A stretch of 28,970 bases of DNA. Source: Bacteroidota bacterium. Lineage in GTDB: Bacteria; Bacteroidota; Bacteroidia; Chitinophagales; Chitinophagaceae. The stretch spans positions 1-28,970 of the forward strand of contig JAEZLJ010000118.1 in NCBI GenBank assembly GCA_023415275.1. The letters are read 5' to 3'. Under the pieces are notes generated by a model that worked only from the letters and a program-made list of their open reading frames with translations, was not told the DNA's origin and did no database searches. Shown here one piece after another: positions 24,071-28,970 of the stretch. Made by a program: the position numbers and the translations under genes. Numbering within the stretch: the first letter of the stretch is position 1; each line of letters starts with the position of its first letter.

Positions 24071-25045
24071 TCAGGAAGCAATAAGATTATAGTTGATCTT
24101 GTGTAGTATCTGGTGTGCTACCTCCATGGCCCTAAACCCGTCGATTTCATTAACTATGGGTTGGGTGTTGTTCTGAATAGCAAAAACAAATTCCTCCAAT
24201 TCCATTCTGATCGCATTTACCTCGGGCACTGTAGGATTGGCAATGGCAATGGTTTTTATACCCCTGGGTGTCTCTATATCAAACGAAAACACATTCTCGT
24301 CGCTGTCCTGCTTAAGTTTGATCACTTCGGTCTTTTTCTCCAGGAAGTCAATACCTATATAGGCATCTTTTTGAAACAGCCTTATCTTGCGCATTTTTTT
24401 CATGGATATGCGGCTTGAAGTCAAGTTAGCCACACATCCATTATTGAATTCAATACGCACGTTGGCGATGTCCGGTGTATCTGTCATAACGGCCACACCA
24501 TTAGCAGATATAGATTTGACCTCACTTTTAACCAGGCTAAGGATAACATCAATATCATGGATCATCAGGTCAAGGATCACACTGACTTCGGTACCCCGTG
24601 GGTTGAATTGCGCCAGGCGGTGCACTTCTATAAACATAGGATTGAGCTCCAGGTCTTTAGCTGCCAGGAAGGCGGGATTGAAACGCTCCACGTGCCCAAC
24701 CTGGAACTTTACTTTGGATTCGGCAGCAAGGGCTACCAGGATTTTGGCTTCTTCCATAGTTTGAGCCATGGGTTTTTCTACAAAAACATGCTTTCCTTTC
24801 TTTATGGCTTTTTCGCATATATAATAATGGAATTGAGTCGGCGTCACCACATCAATGGCATCACAGGCATCAATCAATGCATCCTCATTGGTAAACCTGG
24901 TTATATTATAGGTATTAGTGATTGCTTTGGCTGTTTCATCATTCGGGTCGAAAAAGCCTGTAATTTCTATTCCCGGAATTTCTTTCCAGTTATTCAAATG
25001 AAATTTTCCCAGATGGCCGGTTCCAAATAGTCCGATCTTAAGCAT
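24071..25045 (-). CDS. Gfo/Idh/MocA family oxidoreductase
   Basis: A 324-residue NAD(P)-dependent sugar dehydrogenase of the Gfo/Idh/MocA family. The Rossmann motif GLFGTGHLGKFH lies at residues 5-16 and the family's EKP at 90-92 in HVFVEKPMAQT. The conserved active-site region is DLMIHDIDVILSL (HDID). The C-terminal alpha/beta domain is complete. Next to a sugar phosphotransferase it probably makes or oxidises a nucleotide-sugar for surface glycans, as WlbA-type enzymes do; this role is inference. A TATCTTTG element sits 5 nt before the start codon. Confidence 0.92.
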   Translation of the reverse strand: MLKIGLFGTGHLGKFHLNNWKEIPGIEITGFFDPNDETAKAITNTYNITRFTNEDALIDACDAIDVVTPTQFHYYICEKAIKKGKHVFVEKPMAQTMEEAKILVALAAESKVKFQVGHVERFNPAFLAAKDLELNPMFIEVHRLAQFNPRGTEVSVILDLMIHDIDVILSLVKSEVKSISANGVAVMTDTPDIANVRIEFNNGCVANLTSSRISMKKMRKIRLFQKDAYIGIDFLEKKTEVIKLKQDSDENVFSFDIETPRGIKTIAIANPTVPEVNAIRMELEEFVFAIQNNTQPIVNEIDGFRAMEVAHQILHKINYNLIAS

Positions 25046-25049
25046 GGCT

Positions 25050-25057
25050 CAAAGATA
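25050..25057 (-). promoter_or_regulatory. TATCTTTG -7 element of the Gfo/Idh operon
   Basis: A perfect TAnnTTTG on the minus strand, four bases before ATG 25045. As with the MFS gene, it would give an almost leaderless mRNA. No TTG at proper spacing. Confidence 0.35.
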
Positions 25058-25121
25058 AGGGCTGAAAGTGCCCTTGTGGATGTTATTGTTTAATCCTTAA
25101 GACATTAGCTATTAGCGGCCG

Positions 25122-25139
25122 TAATAAGAGGCCTTATTA
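25122..25139. promoter_or_regulatory. Operator-like palindrome between the Gfo/Idh operon and umuD
   Basis: TAATAAG-AGGC-CTTATTA is a perfect 7-bp inverted repeat with a 4-nt centre. It sits in the divergent intergenic region, 77 nt from the Gfo/Idh start and about 100 nt upstream of the candidate umuD promoter. It may bind a dimeric regulator; a LexA role is untested. Confidence 0.4.
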
Positions 25140-25239
25140 TTTAGATTTTAGGGAGCACAAGGCAAATTATTCCCGGTTGTTTACGAGTAATAAATGAGAG
25201 CGTGATAATACCAAAAAGAGTTTGGTGGATAACTTGTGA

Positions 25240-25270
25240 TTGGCCAATTGTAAAAAAGGAACCAGATTTG
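25240..25270 (+). promoter_or_regulatory. Candidate promoter of the umuDC operon
   Basis: TTG (25240-25242), 20-nt spacer, CAGATTTG (25263-25270), one mismatch from TAnnTTTG. It ends 18 nt before ATG 25289, supporting that start over the upstream GTG at 25202. Confidence 0.5.
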
Positions 25271-25288
25271 CTAAATAATTTAGTAACT

Positions 25289-25693
25289 ATGATCCATATG
25301 CCCATACCATATTTAGGTACTGTTCAGGCAGGGTTCCCATCCCCGGCAGCCGATTATTCTGAGGAAGAAATAGACCTGAATAAAGAGTTGGTAGTAAGGC
25401 CGGCAGCTACATTTTATGTAAGGGCAGTCAATGATTCTATGATCGATGCACACATTCCCGCCGGTGCGTTGCTGGTTGTGGATAAATCTATACGGCCAAA
25501 AAATTATTCCATTGTGATCGCCTCGGTGAATGGTGAATTCCTGGTAAAATATTATGTAAAAGATAAGAACAGGCATACGTTGGTGGCTGCTAATAATAAA
25601 TATTCCACTCTTGTTATAACAGAAGATATGGATTTCCGTATTTGGGGAGTGGTGACCGCTGTGGTGATTCAAGTATCAAAATACCCGGTATGA
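25289..25693 (+). CDS. umuD: UmuD-like translesion polymerase subunit (S24 self-cleaving)
   Basis: A 134-residue UmuD homologue (E. coli has 139). The cleavage region TVQAGFPSPAADY aligns with E. coli VQCGFPSPAADY, so cleavage is predicted at Ala14-Gly15. The Ser-Lys dyad is Ser50 in NDSMID and Lys87 in GEFLVK. After RecA-stimulated self-cleavage UmuD' joins UmuC to form Pol V. The frame is open up to GTG 25202, but that extension has no UmuD similarity and a candidate promoter would fall inside it. The last 4 nt overlap umuC (ATGA). Confidence 0.93.
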   Translation: MIHMPIPYLGTVQAGFPSPAADYSEEEIDLNKELVVRPAATFYVRAVNDSMIDAHIPAGALLVVDKSIRPKNYSIVIASVNGEFLVKYYVKDKNRHTLVAANNKYSTLVITEDMDFRIWGVVTAVVIQVSKYPV

Positions 25694-26952
25694 TAGCGCT
25701 GATTGATTGTAACAATTTTTATTGCTCTTGCGAAAGGGTTTTTAATCCGGGCCTGGTGGGAAGGGCATTGATCGTTTTGTCAAATAATGATGGTTGCGCC
25801 ATTTCCAGGAGTGAAGAAGCCAAAGAACTTGGGATACAGATGGCTCAACCAGCCTTCATGATTGAAGAATTGATCAAAAAAGAGGACGTTAGGGTTTATT
25901 CTTCCAATTATACCCTTTATGATGATATGAGTCGGAGGGTGATGCAGGTAATTAAGGAGTTGGTGCCAAGAGCAGAGGTATATTCGGTTGACGAAATATT
26001 TGCAGACCTGACAGGAATGAAATACCAGAATCTGGAAGAATTTGGTAAAGAGATCAGGGAGATGGTAGGTCGATGCACGGGTATTCCTGTAACTGTGGGG
26101 ATTGCACCTACAAAAACCCTTGCCAAAATGGCCAACCGGTATGCCAAGAAGAACAGGCCAATGGAAGGTGTATTCTCTGCCCATTCAGACGCTTTAGTGG
26201 AAATGCTTCTTTCGGCCACGAAAATTGGTGACATCTGGGGTATTGGAAAACAATATGAATCTTTATTGCTGGGAAAAGGTTTTGTCACTGCGCAAGACCT
26301 GGTAAATCATGCACCTGAAGAATGGATAAGAAAAGAAATGAGCGTAGTGGGGCAGCGGCTTTACCATGAACTGAAAGGCATCAATTGCATCCCCTGGGAA
26401 GAGGCTGACCGGCCACGTAAAAATATCTGTACTTCCCGTTCCTTCGGGAAGTTGATCACCCGAAAGAATGAGATAGCCCAGGCGGTCGCTAAGTTCACAG
26501 CATCCTGTGGCGAAAAGTTAAGAAAGGATCATACATGCGCCAGGAAGCTTCATGTGTTTCTGCAAACAAATCCGCACAGGCCGCAGGATGCCCAGTATTT
26601 TCAATCTGTAACCCTGGAGCTGGAGGTGGCCACCAACCTTACCCCAATCTTAATGAAATATGCCATGAAAGCGTTGGATATGATATTCCGTGAAGGATAT
26701 AATTATCAAAAGGCCGGTGTGTTGGTGCTTGACCTTGTACCGCAAAAGGAGGTGCAACTCGGATTGTTTGAAACGCAGAATGCAGAAAGGGATAAAAAAC
26801 TAATGGAAAAAGTGGACGAGCTCAATAAGGTATATGGAAAGGATGTGGTGCGGTTTGGGGTACAGGATTATGGACAAAACTGGAAATTGAAACAGGGGAA
26901 TCTTTCAGCCGCTTTTACTACCCGGCTCCATCAGGTAATTCATGCAGGATAA
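25690..26952 (+). CDS. umuC: UmuC-like Y-family DNA polymerase (Pol V catalytic subunit)
   Basis: A 420-residue Y-family polymerase, nearly the length of E. coli UmuC (422), for lesion bypass. The catalytic metal ligands are Asp6 in ALIDCNNFYCSCE and Asp101-Glu102 in VYSVDEIFADL, the same numbers as in E. coli. The steric-gate region NNFYCSCERVF, palm/thumb IPVTVGIAPTKTLAKMANRYAKK and little-finger region RSFGKLITRKNEI are present, and a likely clamp-binding QLGLF sits near residue 356. The start is ATG 25690 in the ATGA overlap; an upstream in-frame ATG at 25642 lies inside umuD and is rejected. Confidence 0.97.
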   Translation: MIALIDCNNFYCSCERVFNPGLVGRALIVLSNNDGCAISRSEEAKELGIQMAQPAFMIEELIKKEDVRVYSSNYTLYDDMSRRVMQVIKELVPRAEVYSVDEIFADLTGMKYQNLEEFGKEIREMVGRCTGIPVTVGIAPTKTLAKMANRYAKKNRPMEGVFSAHSDALVEMLLSATKIGDIWGIGKQYESLLLGKGFVTAQDLVNHAPEEWIRKEMSVVGQRLYHELKGINCIPWEEADRPRKNICTSRSFGKLITRKNEIAQAVAKFTASCGEKLRKDHTCARKLHVFLQTNPHRPQDAQYFQSVTLELEVATNLTPILMKYAMKALDMIFREGYNYQKAGVLVLDLVPQKEVQLGLFETQNAERDKKLMEKVDELNKVYGKDVVRFGVQDYGQNWKLKQGNLSAAFTTRLHQVIHAG

Positions 26953-26955
26953 TAT

Positions 26956-27453
26956 ATGTTTAACCCATTTTATTTGTTTACCTCAGAATTGCTGGAAGCA
27001 ATGGTAAAAGGAGGCAAAAGGTATTTTGTCAGGCAACGGTTTGACCGGGGGAGTAGTATTGGTGAAACAAATTATCTATGTCCTTTCCTGATCAGTCATT
27101 ATGAACTGTTAACTACCGCCCAGGATCATTTGGGTGCTATAGCGTATGATCCTCTCCGTTTCTTATATGATTGGACAAATAACGAACACAAGGAAAGATT
27201 GCACAGGGCAGCCTCATTATGCAATGAGTACAAAATATATTCACCGGTTTTTAAACCCGGTTGGGAAAAAGATATTACGGATACACTGAAGGAAAAAGCA
27301 AAGCGCTATGTGAGTGCACTCGGATGGATGCCTAAAGGAGGTGAAATGGTAAATACGAATTATGAGGTTCAGTTTGGTGAATTATTTGTCAGGTTGAATT
27401 ACAAAGGAAGAGAGGTAAAGGTTAAATTTGAAGAAATAGAAAAGCTTACCTGA
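26956..27453 (+). CDS. Unrecognised protein inside the umuDC-SRAP operon
   Basis: A 165-residue soluble protein that I do not recognise. It starts 3 nt after the umuC stop, and its own TGA shares a base with the SRAP ATG, so it is part of the same mRNA. Visible: MFNPFYLFTSELLEAMVKGG, a basic segment GKRYFVRQRFDRG, a helical middle (about 60-85), an EKDITDTLKEKAKRYVSALGW helix, and a strand-rich C-terminus FGELFVRLNYKGREVKVKFEEIEKL. No membrane helix, no nuclease, P-loop or zinc motif. A role in damage tolerance is inferred only from position. Confidence 0.8.
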   Translation: MFNPFYLFTSELLEAMVKGGKRYFVRQRFDRGSSIGETNYLCPFLISHYELLTTAQDHLGAIAYDPLRFLYDWTNNEHKERLHRAASLCNEYKIYSPVFKPGWEKDITDTLKEKAKRYVSALGWMPKGGEMVNTNYEVQFGELFVRLNYKGREVKVKFEEIEKLT

Positions 27454-28184
27454 TGTGTTATGATATATCATTTTCGACTACCATTGAAATGGTCACCGAT
27501 TACCTGCCTGGGTTGTTGGTGGATCCGCAATTGGGTATTGATTACAACATGAACCGTCATTTCCAGATAAGGGAAGAACGATCTTATCCTATTATCATTT
27601 CACAGGATGGCATGTTGGCGCTTACACCAATGAAATGGGGGATAGAGGTAGCCCCCGGCATCATTTCATTTAATGCGCAATCGGAAAGAATATTAAAAGA
27701 TAAAAAATCAAGATGGTATAGGAGAAGGAATAGCCGCTGCCTGATACCTGTAACCGGCATATATGAGCACCGGGAAGTAAAAGGCTGGAAAAAGAAAGTG
27801 CCTTATTATGTAAAAATGAAAGGCAGGCCTTTGTTTTGTATTCCCGGCCTGTACAGTCTTTCTCAAAATTCTTTTGCGCTCATCACCAGGCCCGGAAATG
27901 ATATTATGTGCCAGATTCATAACAGTGGTGATAACCCCTTTCGTATGCCATTGTTCCTGGCAGATGAGCACCTGGAAAGAAGGTGGATGGCTGCTGACCT
28001 GCAGGAGTCTGAAATGGAAGCCATACTGGATTATGAATTGCCCTCCGATCAATTGGAATATTATCCGGTTCACACCATTCGCACACAAAAAGAACGACCG
28101 GATAAAAAGCAAAAGGATGAGCCATTTAACTGGCCCGATCTACCTCCTTTGGGAAAGGACAGTAATGAGCTTTCACTTTTCTAA
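27453..28184 (+). CDS. SRAP family protein (YedK/HMCES-like abasic-site crosslinker)
   Basis: A 243-residue SRAP protein. These proteins bind abasic sites in single-stranded DNA through a thiazolidine link to Cys2 and shield them. The invariant residues are all here: Cys2 (MCYDISF), Asn74 in FNAQSER, Glu105 in VTGIYEH, and His156 in QIHNSGDNPFRMP, close to YedK's C2, N75, E105 and H160. Its position at the end of the umuDC operon fits its old name, SOS-response-associated peptidase. It starts within the preceding stop codon (TGATG) and ends 15 nt before the convergent ligD-type gene. Confidence 0.95.
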   Translation: MCYDISFSTTIEMVTDYLPGLLVDPQLGIDYNMNRHFQIREERSYPIIISQDGMLALTPMKWGIEVAPGIISFNAQSERILKDKKSRWYRRRNSRCLIPVTGIYEHREVKGWKKKVPYYVKMKGRPLFCIPGLYSLSQNSFALITRPGNDIMCQIHNSGDNPFRMPLFLADEHLERRWMAADLQESEMEAILDYELPSDQLEYYPVHTIRTQKERPDKKQKDEPFNWPDLPPLGKDSNELSLF

Positions 28185-28199
28185 CCCCAGCCAACATTA

Positions 28200-28970
28200 T
28201 TATACGAATGAATGAATTCCTTTTAGGTTGGCTTTCCTGACCTTTTCTGAAAACAGGTCTTTCCATAGATCGCCTTTCTTTTGCAGTCTTTCAGGCACAG
28301 TATTAATTAAAAATTTTCTTGGGTCAAGTTTTGAATTCACTTCTTTCCATTCTAAAGGGGTGGATACGGTTGGCAATTTATTGGCACGTATGCAATAAGC
28401 TACTGCCAGGCGGTCACTGTAATCATTTTGGCTGGGATCTATATACAATTTGTTCCCTCTATCTGAAACAGATCTTTCCAGTGTAGTAATAGTCGGTACC
28501 AATTGATGAATGGATTTGCAAATATTTTCTGCCAGTATTCGGGCGTTCCCAAAGGGTATGGACGAACACGGAATAAATATATGTAAGCCGGTCTTTCCAG
28601 AAGTTTTAATAAAAGACCTGATACGATAACGGTCAAATAATTCTTTTGCGGCCCTGGCGGTTTCGATAGCCTTTCCAAAATCTTTATCGCTGGGGTCAAG
28701 GTCAATAGAAATATAATCCGGCTGATCAGGTGAATTGATCCTGGAACTCCATGGATGAAGGTCTATGCAATCCAGGTTGATCATATAAATGAGTGTGGCA
28801 AGGTCATTACAGACCAACCAATCTATAATATTACTCTTTCCGGCCATTTTGTGTTTTCTTTCCGTATGAAAGATCTTTGCCCATGTGGGATAATGGCCTT
28901 TAAGACCCCTTATAAAAACACTTTCTTTGAATGGGCCATCGGGGCTAATATTTAATGCTAAGGGACGGTC
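28200..28970 (-). CDS. ligD: LigD-type primase-polymerase (PolDom), C-terminal part, cut by window edge
   Basis: The minus-strand frame is open from the right edge to the stop at 28200: 256 residues are visible, and the true start is outside. It is the archaeo-eukaryotic primase-type PolDom of LigD, used in NHEJ gap filling. Visible are RPLALNISPDG at the edge, SNIIDWLVCNDLATLIYMIN, the metal-binding ISIDLDPS (fragment residues 87-94), KTSGKTGLHIFIP, KLYIDPSQND (third Asp) and RLAVAYCIRANKLPTVSTPLEW. The domain is at the C-terminus, so either the ligase lies upstream as in Lig-Pol fusions or this is a stand-alone Pol. The choice cannot be made here. Confidence 0.9.
   Translation of the reverse strand, partial: DRPLALNISPDGPFKESVFIRGLKGHYPTWAKIFHTERKHKMAGKSNIIDWLVCNDLATLIYMINLDCIDLHPWSSRINSPDQPDYISIDLDPSDKDFGKAIETARAAKELFDRYRIRSFIKTSGKTGLHIFIPCSSIPFGNARILAENICKSIHQLVPTITTLERSVSDRGNKLYIDPSQNDYSDRLAVAYCIRANKLPTVSTPLEWKEVNSKLDPRKFLINTVPERLQKKGDLWKDLFSEKVRKANLKGIHSFV

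Noticed and set aside
25202..25288. Longer umuD start at GTG 25202
   Set aside because: The extra 29 residues have no UmuD likeness, begin with GTG, and would span the TTG-N20-CAGATTTG promoter candidate.
25642..25689. Longer umuC start at ATG 25642 inside umuD
   Set aside because: It adds 16 residues read out of frame from umuD; ATG 25690 gives E. coli-like numbering of the catalytic residues.
28200..28847. LigD Pol protein starting at ATG 28847
   Set aside because: The frame continues upstream to the window edge with conserved PolDom sequence (RPLALNISPDG), so this Met is internal.
1..28970. CRISPR array, tRNA, rRNA or prophage
   Set aside because: No regularly spaced repeat-spacer pattern, no cloverleaf or rRNA signature and no phage genes were seen by eye.

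Overview
The window looks like chromosomal DNA from a Bacteroidota member, most likely family Chitinophagaceae or a close relative. The support is a SusC/SusD pair, a Bacteroidetes-style membrane anchor next to a bactofilin gene, several promoters of the form TTG-N20-TAnnTTTG, and proteins that read like Chitinophaga/Niastella-type homologues. No rRNA, tRNA or CRISPR array was seen. The assignment rests on recognition of families, not on a search.

Layout. 1-3427 (minus): a SusD-like lipoprotein cut by the left edge and its SusC TonB-dependent transporter. 3500-6969 (minus): an SRPBCC-like membrane protein, an ABC-2 permease without its ATPase, and the signal peptide peptidase SppA. 7029-10882 (plus): folK, a deoxynucleoside kinase, an intergenic region with 46-bp repeats, an MFS exporter, and an exported MBL-fold hydrolase. 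10908-11765 (minus): a DUF4242 protein and a YkgJ-type CxxCxxCC protein. 12016-13399: a complete IS3-family element with inverted ends and a correctly phased A6G frameshift site. It is followed by a striking inverted array of 11-bp units.

13754-15817 (plus) is a tightly overlapping operon: an M23-type membrane anchor lacking the peptidase, bactofilin, AtpZ, a four-helix membrane protein and an SprT-like metalloprotease. 15848-17422 holds a GNAT acetyltransferase, a YaeR-type VOC protein with an unusually strong Shine-Dalgarno sequence, and a small unknown protein. 17554-25045 (minus) holds sucC with its own promoter and terminator. Upstream of it is a probable operon of a Gfo/Idh oxidoreductase, an undecaprenyl-phosphate sugar transferase, an M1 metallopeptidase with a probable outer-membrane barrel, and a GNAT/FemAB-like protein. 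This suggests surface polysaccharide and envelope work.

25289-28184 (plus) is a DNA-damage operon: umuD, umuC, an unrecognised 165-residue protein and an SRAP (YedK/HMCES-like) protein, joined by overlaps or gaps of at most 3 nt. A LigD-type primase-polymerase domain converges on it and runs off the right edge. The unknown protein inside this lesion-tolerance cassette is the best candidate for an undescribed component. Several genes were given shorter starts than their longest frames, because the extensions begin at TTG/GTG, run through repeats, or read into a neighbouring gene.
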